Below, piece by piece: positions 1 to 7,102 of a stretch of 64,000 bases of DNA; the first letter of the stretch is position 1; every line of letters begins with the position of its first letter. The stretch comes from JBDRHL01 sp043816955 (lineage in GTDB: Bacteria > Planctomycetota > Phycisphaerae > Sedimentisphaerales > CAYZTY01), in contig JBDRHL010000115.1 of assembly GCA_043816955.1 (NCBI GenBank), positions 9,331-73,330 of the forward strand, written 5' to 3'. The notes beneath the pieces are model-generated. The model was not told where the DNA came from, ran no database searches, and was given only the letters and a program-made list of their open reading frames with translations. Made by a program: the position numbers and the translations under genes.

Positions 1-342
1 GGCTTTTATGATAAGGACCGTGACGGTGTAAAGGAAAAGCTTATAGTATACGTCGAACCGATTGACGAAGTGGGGGATATTGTAAAGGTGGCAGGGTCTG
101 TTGAGGTGAAGCTTTTTTATCTTGAGGCGGAGGATGCCGAGGTGCTTTTGGAGCGTTTTGATATCGGTCCGGAGCAATTGAAAAAACTATGGAGCGGGAC
201 GCTAATGACATCGGGATACAGGCTGAGTTTTGACAAGCCTGCGACGGTTACTGACGAGATGGAAGAGCTACTTGTGCGTGTAAGCTTTACGGAGTATCTT
301 ACAGGTAAGGTGTTCAGGGCGGCACGGGTGATAAAGCAGTAA
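1..342 (+). CDS. C-terminal part of an unknown protein (5' end outside window)
   Basis: The reading frame is open from the first base and ends with TAA at 340-342, so this is the last 113 codons of a longer gene. The visible start of the fragment contains D-x-D-x-D-G (DKDRDG), a calcium-binding or dockerin-like look, followed by a beta-rich stretch. GTG at 70 is an internal codon rather than a convincing start, because coding character continues upstream. I do not recognise the family. Envelope proteins of planctomycetes often have such short beta domains, but that is only an impression. Confidence 0.6.
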   Translation, partial: GFYDKDRDGVKEKLIVYVEPIDEVGDIVKVAGSVEVKLFYLEAEDAEVLLERFDIGPEQLKKLWSGTLMTSGYRLSFDKPATVTDEMEELLVRVSFTEYLTGKVFRAARVIKQ

Positions 343-541
343 AAGCTTAGAGGCTTCATCATTTCTGTAGATTTTGTTTTTTAGTGTGCTTGTAGGCTGT
401 TTTCTTATCGGACACAAAGGCAGGAGGTAATTTGTGCTTTTGTGTATCCTGCATAGTCGGCGGTACTATCCTGAGTTATAAGACCTTATCCTTGATTTGG
501 TATAGGATGTTCCCCGGCTATCCCAGGGGCGGTGAATTTGC

Positions 542-570
542 TTGACTTTGTGAGGACAATCTGGTAAAAT
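542..570 (+). promoter_or_regulatory. Predicted sigma-70 promoter for the small membrane protein pair
   Basis: TTGACT at 542-547, a 17-base spacer and TAAAAT at 565-570 closely match the -35/-10 consensus. The predicted start is near 577, about 40 bases upstream of the small reading frame at 616. Not tested. Confidence 0.6.
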
Positions 571-615
571 AATGGTGCTTAAGTAGGGGTGTTGTTAAAG
601 ACAGGGGGGTATGTG

Positions 616-711
616 ATGGGCGCATCGACGAAAACATATTTTATTGCTTTGCTGCTTCACTTAGCACCGTTTCTGGCGGCATTGTATATTGCATTTAGGA
701 TTACGTTCTGA
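616..711 (+). CDS. Small single-span membrane protein, 31 aa
   Basis: ATG at 616 is preceded by a purine-rich ribosome site (CAGGGGGG at about -13) and lies 40 bases downstream of a good promoter. The 31-residue product has a short polar N-terminus (MGASTKT) followed by a continuous hydrophobic segment broken by one proline, enough for one membrane span. I know of no family for it. A second gene of the same size and design follows at 770, which argues that both are real. Confidence is limited by the short length. Confidence 0.5.
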   Translation: MGASTKTYFIALLLHLAPFLAALYIAFRITF

Positions 712-717
712 TTCGGG

Positions 718-737
718 CCGCCCGGTGTTACGGGCGG
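718..737 (+). other. GC-rich hairpin between the two small genes
   Basis: CCGCCCG (718-724), a six-base loop and CGGGCGG (731-737) form a perfect 7-bp stem. No T-tract follows, so it is not a classical terminator. It sits between the stop of the first small gene and the ribosome site of the second and could stabilise or process the transcript. Confidence 0.5.
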
Positions 738-769
738 GAATATTGAGCTTTAGATTGGGGGTTAAAAAA

Positions 770-862
770 ATGAAGACTTCATCAGGAATATTTGGCTGGT
801 CGCTGATTTACCTGCCGTCTTTTGTGATGGCGATGTTCGTTGCGGTGAAAGTAGTCCTTTAG
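770..862 (+). CDS. Small single-span membrane protein, 30 aa
   Basis: ATG at 770 follows a GATTGGGGG ribosome site and the frame stops at 860-862. The product starts MKTSSGIFGW, has a proline in mid-span (YLPSF) and ends in a basic/hydrophobic tail. Length, spacing and the single hydrophobic span mirror the gene at 616-711, so the two probably form a bicistronic pair. Function is unknown. Small inner-membrane proteins that modulate a larger complex are one possibility (inference). Confidence 0.5.
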   Translation: MKTSSGIFGWSLIYLPSFVMAMFVAVKVVL

Positions 863-978
863 TCACCCAGCGGTTCAACCATTTATCTAAGCAGGCGCAA
901 CAACGCCGTGTGATATAGCTCTGCCGGATCCCGCTTCGGAATCAGGCTAAGCCTGCGGATTTCTTTCAGAGGAAACTA

Positions 979-1007
979 TTGCAATTGTACTGCTGAGGTT
1001 ATATATT
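979..1007 (+). promoter_or_regulatory. Predicted promoter of ptsN
   Basis: TTGCAA at 979-984, a 17-base spacer and TATATT at 1002-1007. The predicted start is near 1014, which makes an upstream TTG at 1016 an unlikely start codon and supports ATG 1049 for the gene. Confidence 0.5.
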
Positions 1008-1048
1008 ACTTAGTTTTGGATGAAGCCTGTAAATTACCGGGAAAAACA

Positions 1049-1507
1049 ATGGTATTGACAAAGATTCTCAAAGCAGAGTGTATCAAGGTGCCTCTGGAAG
1101 GCACAGACAAAAAGGCTGTAATAACAGAACTGGTGGACCTGCTGGATTCACAAGGCCTGCTTATTGACAGAGAGGTTGTTCTGGACGCGGTACTTACTCG
1201 TGAAAAAACAAGAAGTACGGGAATTGGCTCAGGCCTTGCGATACCTCACGGCAAGTGCAAAGCGGTGAAGGAACTGGTGATGGCAATCGGGATATTGCCG
1301 AAGCCGATTGAGTTTGACAGTGTTGACGGCAAAGGAGTATCAATAGTGGTATTACTTGCCTCGCCGGCCAATCAGACCGGACCACACATCCAGGCCCTGG
1401 CACAGATAAGCAGAATGATGCTGGACGAACAATTCAGGCAGAAAGTACAGAACGCATTATCCACTGAAGAGTTGTACGAACTGATCATTTCCAAAGAGAA
1501 TAACTAA
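1049..1507 (+). CDS. ptsN: PTS EIIA (PtsN/fructose type) domain protein
   Basis: A 152-residue stand-alone EIIA-2 domain. Its start, MVLTKILKAECIKVPLEG, is the usual PtsN N-terminus. The phosphorylation site is in the conserved context AIPHGK (His about residue 68), and the family ending (LSTEELYELI) is present. Length equals that of stand-alone PtsN proteins. The family passes phosphate from EI/NPr and in many bacteria regulates nitrogen, potassium or carbon metabolism rather than importing sugar. No EI, HPr or permease is nearby, which fits a regulatory role (inference). ATG 1049 is chosen over TTG 1016 because of the promoter position and family length. The gene runs convergently into glgP, 13 bases apart. 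Confidence 0.88.
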   Translation: MVLTKILKAECIKVPLEGTDKKAVITELVDLLDSQGLLIDREVVLDAVLTREKTRSTGIGSGLAIPHGKCKAVKELVMAIGILPKPIEFDSVDGKGVSIVVLLASPANQTGPHIQALAQISRMMLDEQFRQKVQNALSTEELYELIISKENN

Positions 1508-1520
1508 GCCGGCTTTTTGA

Positions 1521-4133
1521 TCAGTTACCTGACAGAGGCGCAGATTCCCAGTAGATCAGTCCTGTTTCATAAGGATCATTGAGATCATCGTGTTTGGGCA
1601 GGACCCGGACGGCGAATCCGTGTCTTCCTGAAACCCTGCAGGAAATGGAACCTACGAAGACATGCCGGCTATCCTCAATCGTTTTTTCGTATGTCATAAC
1701 CTCAACCGTACCATTGTCGATATTATCCCAGCAGTCGACAAGGCCATGATAAATCTCAACGGAGACATCCTGAGGCTGTATGCTGCCAAGCTTCACCAGG
1801 GCGGTTATTTTTAACTGTTCGCCCACCTGGAGTTGAGGCTGTTTGAGATTCAGGGTAGAGGTTTCCTGTCCGGCATGGACGTCAACTGCAACGTCTTCGA
1901 TCGAAACTTCAGTCCAGTTGCGGCGTATGTCAGCCTTCCACATAGCAAGGGCTCTTGCGCGTGCCATTGCAGAAGCGGTCAGATACTGCCAGCGTACCAC
2001 GGCGGGATTGTAGAATTTGCGAGTGTAGTCAGCTACCATCCGATGGGTATTAAAGCGGCAGGTTATCTGCTTTATGGAGTTTTTCATCTTCTTGATCCAG
2101 GCTCGCGGCAGATTATCCGCAGAGCGTGTGTAAAAGAGCGGCACAACTTCATTCTCAAGGAGGTTGTAAATAGCCTGAGATTCGACTTCGTCCTGGTAGT
2201 TGTAGTCGTCGTAGGCTTCGCCCGCCCCGATTACCCATCCATTATCGGAGGTGTATCCTTCGCACCACCATCCATCGAGAGTGCTCATGTTCAGCACGCC
2301 ATTCATGCCTGCCTTCATTCCGCTGGTGCCGCTTGCCTCCATAGGCCGTCTGGGGTTGTTAAGCCAGACGTCGACTCCCTGTACCATGAAGCGTGCCACG
2401 TCAATATCATAGTCCTCTATAAACACCATTTTTCTTCTGACCTTATGCTGCGAGGCAAAATGAATAATCTGTCTTATAATGTCTTTTCCCTGGGTATCGC
2501 GAGGATGTGCTTTGCCTGCGAAGATGAACTGAACGGGTCTGTTCGCATCTGTAAGCAGCCGCATAAGGCGCGAAATGTCTTTCAAGAGCAGATTCCCGCG
2601 TTTATAGCTTGCGAATCTCCTGGCAAAGCCTATCGTTAAGGCTTCCGGGTCCAGAACTTCTTCTGCCCATCCAAGTTCAGTGTGATATGAACCGCGGCGC
2701 TGCATCTGCATTTTGAGGCGCATGCGGCAGAAGGCCACTAATCGCTCTTTGCATCGCTGGTGTGTTCGCCATAACTCTTCATCCGGCACCTGATCGAGAT
2801 TGGCCCAGATAGATTTGTCAATAATCTCGTCAGGCCAATTCGCACCGAGGTATCTGTCAAGAAGCGAGCCGAGATCGGAGGAGATCCATGTCTTCGCATG
2901 AACGCCGTTTGTGATTGAACAGATGGGTATCTCGTCTTTGGGGACGAGCGGCCAAAGCGGCGCCCACATTTCGCGCGATACCTGGCCATGCAGCTCACTG
3001 ACACCGTTATGAAAAGCACTGAGCTTCAGTGCCAGGACCGGCATCTTGAAGGATTCTGTTTCATCTTCCGGATTAATACGGCCCAAAGCGAGAAACTGTT
3101 GTCGATTAAGACCAAGCTGGGGGAAGTATTCGCCGAAGTATTTATCCATCAGCTCGACGCTGAATTCGTCGTTACCTGCCTTGACAGGCGTATGGATAGT
3201 AAAGACATTGCTTGACCTTGTTGCCTCAAGTGCTTCATCAAATGTCATGTTTTTTGTGTTTCTCAGATGTATGATCCTATCAAGTGCCATGAATCCGGCA
3301 TGGCCCTCATTCATATGGCAAACGGTGGGTTCCAAACCCAGAGCATTTAATGCCTTCATTCCGCCTATTCCCAGCATCAGCAGTTGTCGAATCCGCATCT
3401 CACTGTCCCCGCCGTACAGATTTGCAGTAATTGTACGGTCCGCAGGGCTGTTCGAAGGCATGTTTGTGTCAAGCAGATACAGGGCCACTCTGCCGATACA
3501 GACTTTCCAAATCTGAGCAAGTACACAACGGCCGGGATACTGGACGGTAACGGTAATCGGGCGAAGGTTATCTTTTCTGAGCAACTCGATGGGCATGTTG
3601 CTGAAGTCATTTTCCGCATATTGTTCCTGCTGCCATCCGTCTGTGTTCAGGTACTGGCGAAAGTAGCCCTTCTGGTAGAGAAGTCCCACTCCGACAATAG
3701 GGACGCCCAGATCCGAGGCGCTTTTCAGATGATCTCCGGCCAGGATACCCAGCCCTCCTGAATAAATTGGCAGTGATTCATGTACGCCAAATTCCGCGCT
3801 GAAATATGCAATTACCGGCTCAGTGCCCCTGGCATAAATTTTCTGGTACCAGCTTGTCATTTCGAGTAACTGTCTAAGCTTATCTGTGGCTCGCTCGAGT
3901 TGGCAGCAAAAGCCTTGATTCTGTGCCAGATCCTCAAGTCGATTCTGTGAGACGGCCCCCAGAAGCTTGACAGGATTATGCCCACAGTCCTGCCAGAGAC
4001 GGCTGTCGATACGACGAAACAGCTCTATAAACTCTCCATCCCAGCTCCAGCACAAGTTGCCGGCTATGGTTTTAAGAGCCTTAATTTCTTCCGGTAATGA
4101 TGGTAAGACAGTGTAACTGCGGACCTTATGCAT
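1521..4133 (-). CDS. glgP: Alpha-glucan (glycogen) phosphorylase, DUF3417 type
   Basis: An 870-residue GT35-like phosphorylase of the branch with an N-terminal DUF3417 region (LKTIAGNLCWSWDGE). It releases glucose 1-phosphate from storage glucan in the cytoplasm. The pyridoxal phosphate lysine region is recognisable near the C-terminal third (EASGTSGMKAGMNG), with the glycine-rich GGLGILAGDHLKSASDLG near residue 130. The last ~120 residues form an extra beta-rich domain that is normal for this branch. ATG at 4133 has an AGGGTG ribosome site upstream; an in-frame GTG at 4142 is possible but lies inside that site. Monocistronic as far as can be seen. Confidence 0.9.
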   Translation of the reverse strand: MHKVRSYTVLPSLPEEIKALKTIAGNLCWSWDGEFIELFRRIDSRLWQDCGHNPVKLLGAVSQNRLEDLAQNQGFCCQLERATDKLRQLLEMTSWYQKIYARGTEPVIAYFSAEFGVHESLPIYSGGLGILAGDHLKSASDLGVPIVGVGLLYQKGYFRQYLNTDGWQQEQYAENDFSNMPIELLRKDNLRPITVTVQYPGRCVLAQIWKVCIGRVALYLLDTNMPSNSPADRTITANLYGGDSEMRIRQLLMLGIGGMKALNALGLEPTVCHMNEGHAGFMALDRIIHLRNTKNMTFDEALEATRSSNVFTIHTPVKAGNDEFSVELMDKYFGEYFPQLGLNRQQFLALGRINPEDETESFKMPVLALKLSAFHNGVSELHGQVSREMWAPLWPLVPKDEIPICSITNGVHAKTWISSDLGSLLDRYLGANWPDEIIDKSIWANLDQVPDEELWRTHQRCKERLVAFCRMRLKMQMQRRGSYHTELGWAEEVLDPEALTIGFARRFASYKRGNLLLKDISRLMRLLTDANRPVQFIFAGKAHPRDTQGKDIIRQIIHFASQHKVRRKMVFIEDYDIDVARFMVQGVDVWLNNPRRPMEASGTSGMKAGMNGVLNMSTLDGWWCEGYTSDNGWVIGAGEAYDDYNYQDEVESQAIYNLLENEVVPLFYTRSADNLPRAWIKKMKNSIKQITCRFNTHRMVADYTRKFYNPAVVRWQYLTASAMARARALAMWKADIRRNWTEVSIEDVAVDVHAGQETSTLNLKQPQLQVGEQLKITALVKLGSIQPQDVSVEIYHGLVDCWDNIDNGTVEVMTYEKTIEDSRHVFVGSISCRVSGRHGFAVRVLPKHDDLNDPYETGLIYWESAPLSGN

Positions 4134-4335
4134 AGTTGACACCCTAAATTATCTGTTTCCTAACACCATTTGAAATATATAGTGTCCAACACTCTTCTTA
4201 AATCGACAAATACGTACGCCAGCTTAACCGAGATATACGGTCGGTTTATTAAACGGTGGGATATCCGTGGAATGGGTCAGGAAGTACAGGCGGGTGCAAG
4301 ATACCTTTACGAATGTTTTTATGGGCAGAAGCAGT

Positions 4336-4374
4336 AAAAACGCAAAAACAAAGGGCCTGTAACAACAGACCCTT
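4336..4374 (-). terminator. Rho-independent terminator of the predicted small RNA
   Basis: Read on the minus strand, AAGGGTCTGT, loop TGTT, ACAGGCCCTT form a 10-bp stem with one mismatch (hairpin 4351-4374). It is followed by the T-rich tail TGTTTTTGCGTTTTT. No protein gene ends here, so it closes an RNA transcript that begins around 4577. Confidence 0.75.
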
Positions 4375-4577
4375 GGTGAGCAAGTAAGCCTCCGCTGATG
4401 CCGTATGAAAGCCTTTGAAAGAACCCAGTATTTCCAGGTGGGTAATCGTTGCTTGTGGCCGAAAGTCCTGTCAAGCAGGCGTTTCCGATCCTGGCAAGGC
4501 CTGATTTCCCGAAATATGGGTATCGGTTCTCCAAATAGCCGCCTTCAATACGTACATCGCAGGGGCCACACCCGCTA
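4340..4577 (-). ncRNA. Predicted free-standing structured RNA, about 235 nt (possibly 6S-like)
   Basis: The transcript is bounded by a near-consensus promoter (4584-4612) and a strong terminator (4351-4374). Hand folding gives one long rod. GCCCCUGC pairs with GCGGAGGC. GAUG/CAUC and CGUAU/AUACG follow, then GAAGGC/GCUUUC, UUUG/CAAA and GAGAACC/GGUUCUU. Further in are ACCCA-UAUUUC/GAAAUA-UGGGU, GGG/CCC and AAUC/GAUU. A terminal hairpin CCUG-CUUGA-CAGG closes the rod. A long interrupted rod with paired ends resembles 6S RNA, the RNA polymerase-binding regulator, but I cannot place the open central bubble and the primary motifs are not diagnostic. A 97-codon frame inside has no recognisable product and is treated as chance. 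Confidence 0.6.
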
Positions 4578-4583
4578 CTAATA

Positions 4584-4612
4584 CTTATATCATATTCGAC
4601 GGATAAAATCAA
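4584..4612 (-). promoter_or_regulatory. Strong sigma-70 promoter driving the predicted RNA
   Basis: On the minus strand: TTGATT (4612-4607), a 17-base spacer, TATAAG (4589-4584). It begins 6 bases after the stop codon of the upstream aldolase gene, so the RNA has its own start rather than being a 3' tail of that gene. Confidence 0.65.
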
Positions 4613-4617
4613 GAGGT

Positions 4618-5226
4618 TTAATTTTTGAGTCCTGCGAACAATCTGATTTTATCCTTTACCAATTTCACTGCTTCGGCTCGCGGCCTGGTGAAGAAGCCGG
4701 AAACATTATATCTGAAACCGCTGCCGGACTCCCTGACAAATCGGACGGCTTCGTCAGGGTCGGTAAGATAGGTGTCCTCACTGGTAACGTCGATACCCGC
4801 CTCTTCGCCGCCGATTCTGCCGAGCTCACCTTCGACGGTTACGCCGCAGGCATGGGCTGCACGGACAACTTCCTTTGTGGCGGCAAGGTTCTGCTCAAAA
4901 GGCAGGTGTGAGACATCCAGCATGACGGATGTAAAGCCGTGATTGATACATTGCATTACCATCTCAAAACTGTTGCCGTGATCGAGATGAATGGCGATGG
5001 GAACCCCGGCACGTCGTGCATGATAAAGGGCAATATGAGAGATGTCCTCAAGTCCCGCATGGGCCGCCTCCAGCGGACCTACCTGCAGTATAGTCGGCTG
5101 GTTGAGTTCTTCAGCAGCGGTGATTACCGCCTGAACAGATTCAAGGTTCCAGACTTCAAACGCACTGACGGCATATTTGCCTGCACGGGCGGGTATAAGA
5201 ATTTCCTTCGTTGTCGCAAGACTCAT
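4618..5226 (-). pseudogene. Class II fructose-bisphosphate aldolase family, internally deleted
   Basis: The 202-residue frame starts like the GatY/KbaY/Fba class II aldolases: AVSAFEVWNLESVQAV, then HLDHG with the catalytic Asp and first zinc His, then GELGRIGGEE. It follows the family to about residue 170 (DEAVRFVRESGSG). It then jumps to what looks like the family C-terminus (EAVKLVKDKIRLFAG). Family members are usually about 280 residues. The missing ~75-80 residues normally hold the later zinc histidines and the phosphate-binding strands, so activity is doubtful. The frame is intact and the start adjoins the stop of the cupin stub upstream. It could be a young relic or a re-purposed protein; I lean to a relic. 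Confidence 0.6.
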
Positions 5227-5346
5227 TTAGGGATTCCCGGACGAGATAATTTCATAATTTCTTATGGATAACGCTGAGCCAATGCCGTATTTATCGGTAT
5301 GAGCAACCCATATTTCCCTGCCCCAGGGTTTCTGAACGATTTTCAC
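5227..5346 (-). pseudogene. N-terminal stub of a mannose-6-phosphate isomerase-like cupin
   Basis: GTG at 5346 lies just after AAGGGGAAAAT, a usable ribosome site, and the frame encodes 39 residues. The first 20 (VKIVQKPWGREIWVAHTDKY) match the start of small cupin-type phosphomannose isomerases, which normally continue for about 100 more residues with the metal-binding histidines. Here the frame turns into GIGSALSIRN and stops; TAA is followed directly by the ATG of the aldolase gene. After DKY the sequence may rejoin the family C-terminus, since a DKYG-like motif occurs there too. That would be a deletion between short repeats (inference). It lies 9 bases after pfkB. Confidence 0.45.
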
Positions 5347-5355
5347 ATTTTCCCC

Positions 5356-6279
5356 TTATCTTAACATCCGATCAAGAAAAAATGCGTCTAATTGATCCTT
5401 GGTTGGTATGCCGTCGCGTCCGCCGAGTTTTGTGGCACAAAGGGCCGCTGCCACCGAGGCAAACCGCGCAGCTTCCGGGATGCTGTGTTCGCGGGCAACA
5501 GCCAGTGCATAGGCACCATGGAAAACATCCCCGCAGCCAGTTGTATCAATTACATCAACCTTGAACGCAGGCAGTTCAAATATCCCGTCAGAGGTCAAAC
5601 CTGCGCATCCTTTTTCGCCGCGAGTGATGATAACAGTCTGGTTGGGTGATGTCTGGAGGGCCTGGAGTATCTGGGATGGATCTGTTTTTCCCGTAAAGGC
5701 CGCTGCGAAGTCCTCTGAAAGAATGATATGAGATGAGACAGCCAGAAGTTCCGGAACATGAGGCTCATTGTTCTCCGCGTCCACCACTACGGGAATGTTG
5801 TGGGCAGCAGCAATTTTGGCAGCTTCTATACCGGCCCTGCCTGATTCATAATCCACCATGAGCACAGCGGTTTTGTCAAACCAGCCTGGGTCGGGAAACT
5901 CTGTTGGAAGTGGATATTGGACGTTTTGTCTTGTCCAGAAAACATTTCGCTGTCCGCTAAAACAATCGGTCAGGACGAAGGCGATAACAGGCTCGCTGCT
6001 TTGATCTCTTATAACAAAGGAGGTATCCACCCCATCTTTTTGAAGCGCCTCAAGGGCGCGCTCAGCCATATCTGAATTGCCCAGCTTGCCCGCAAAGCAG
6101 GCTTTTCCTCCCAGCTGAGCTACGGCTGCCAGGGCAGTTCCCACCAGTCCGCCGTCATGTATGGCAAGGCTCTTGAGAAGCGTTTTAGTGCCCTGTTCGG
6201 GCCAGGAATCAACCGTTCCAACGAAGTCAATGGTAACAGCACCGAGTCCTAAAACATCAATTTTTTTGTCACACGTCAT
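5356..6279 (-). CDS. PfkB/ribokinase-family sugar kinase
   Basis: A 307-residue carbohydrate kinase of the PfkB fold. The N-terminal substrate region has the DGG motif (IHDGGLVGTALAAVAQLGG). The C-terminal ATP/catalytic signature is DTTGCGDVFHGAYA, with a GCGD variant of the usual GAGD anion hole; the catalytic Asp is kept. Substrate cannot be read from sequence; sugars, nucleosides and fructose phosphates are all possible. It heads a minus-strand set with a cupin stub and an internally deleted aldolase, which suggests a former sugar-catabolic operon. The start ATG at 6279 has only a weak GAG-like ribosome site. Confidence 0.85.
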   Translation of the reverse strand: MTCDKKIDVLGLGAVTIDFVGTVDSWPEQGTKTLLKSLAIHDGGLVGTALAAVAQLGGKACFAGKLGNSDMAERALEALQKDGVDTSFVIRDQSSEPVIAFVLTDCFSGQRNVFWTRQNVQYPLPTEFPDPGWFDKTAVLMVDYESGRAGIEAAKIAAAHNIPVVVDAENNEPHVPELLAVSSHIILSEDFAAAFTGKTDPSQILQALQTSPNQTVIITRGEKGCAGLTSDGIFELPAFKVDVIDTTGCGDVFHGAYALAVAREHSIPEAARFASVAAALCATKLGGRDGIPTKDQLDAFFLDRMLR

Positions 6280-6418
6280 AGATTTTACTCACATATTGAA
6301 TTTTAGACATATGATACTACCAAGCTGATAAAGTTATTTCAATAAGGTTGTATTTGAATATGACAGATTCAGGTACGAATTGTACTGCCTGTAAAAACAG
6401 ATGTTTTTTCAGGAAGTG

Positions 6419-7099
6419 TTACCACAAGTCCGGCTGATTTGCAGAGGGGCAATAATCAGTAATGGGACAATTATGGCAGTCGGGCTTACGTGCTTTACAT
6501 ATGTTTCGGCCGTGAAAAATCAAAAGGTCGCTGAAGATGAGCCGGTTTTCACGTGGGATGATTTGCATAAGGTCGAATTCCAGCTTGACGGCATCACTGC
6601 TGTTTTCGCTGAGTCCCAGCCGTCTCGACAGGCGAATGACGTGGGTGTCGCAAACAATCCCCGGCGTACCAAAGGCGTTTCCGAGGATGACGTTTGCTGT
6701 TTTGCGTCCTACGCCGGGCAGCCTGAGAAGATCTTCCATGGTGGAGGGGACTTTGCCATCGAATTGGTCGATTATCATTGCAGCGGCGTTCTTTATGTTC
6801 GATGCCTTGTTGCGGAAAAAGCCTGTGCTTTTAATATCCTCTTCGATCCGCGTGATGTCGGCATCTGCCCAGTCGGCCACAGTTTTGTATTTTTTGAATA
6901 GTTCCCTTGTAACGATATTAACGCGGACATCAGTGCATTGCGCAGAGAGAATAGTCGCTATCAGAAGCTGCAGAGGGTTTTTATGCTCCAGGGCTATCTT
7001 TGCTGCGGGATAGGTTTTTTTAAGAATCGGATAAATTTTTTTTGCACGATCTTTGGCCTGGGCTTTTACAACCTTCGGAGCATTTTTTTTCTTACCCAA
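6419..7099 (-). CDS. nth: Endonuclease III
   Basis: A 226-residue DNA glycosylase/AP lyase that removes oxidised pyrimidines. The helix-hairpin-helix LPGVGRKTANVIL carries the catalytic Lys. The catalytic Asp is in VCDTHVIRLSRRLGL. The C-terminal [4Fe-4S] loop has the family spacing C-x6-C-x2-C-x5-C (from CKARKPDCHNCPITDYC). A lysine-rich N-terminal tail of about 15 residues precedes the domain. It starts 3 bases after the dsbD stop and is probably the last gene of the bamD-lptE-ftsH-dsbD-nth operon. Confidence 0.95.
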   Translation of the reverse strand: MGKKKNAPKVVKAQAKDRAKKIYPILKKTYPAAKIALEHKNPLQLLIATILSAQCTDVRVNIVTRELFKKYKTVADWADADITRIEEDIKSTGFFRNKASNIKNAAAMIIDQFDGKVPSTMEDLLRLPGVGRKTANVILGNAFGTPGIVCDTHVIRLSRRLGLSENSSDAVKLEFDLMQIIPRENRLIFSDLLIFHGRNICKARKPDCHNCPITDYCPSANQPDLW

Positions 7100-7102
7100 T
7101 AT

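Noticed and set aside
1833..2639. 268-codon plus-strand frame
   Set aside because: Fully antisense to glgP, whose motifs are unmistakable; a mirror of its codon bias.
4319..4612. 97-codon minus-strand frame after the aldolase gene
   Set aside because: Its start coincides with the -35 box of a promoter, and the terminator hairpin lies inside its 3' end. It has no family likeness. The stretch is better read as a structured RNA.
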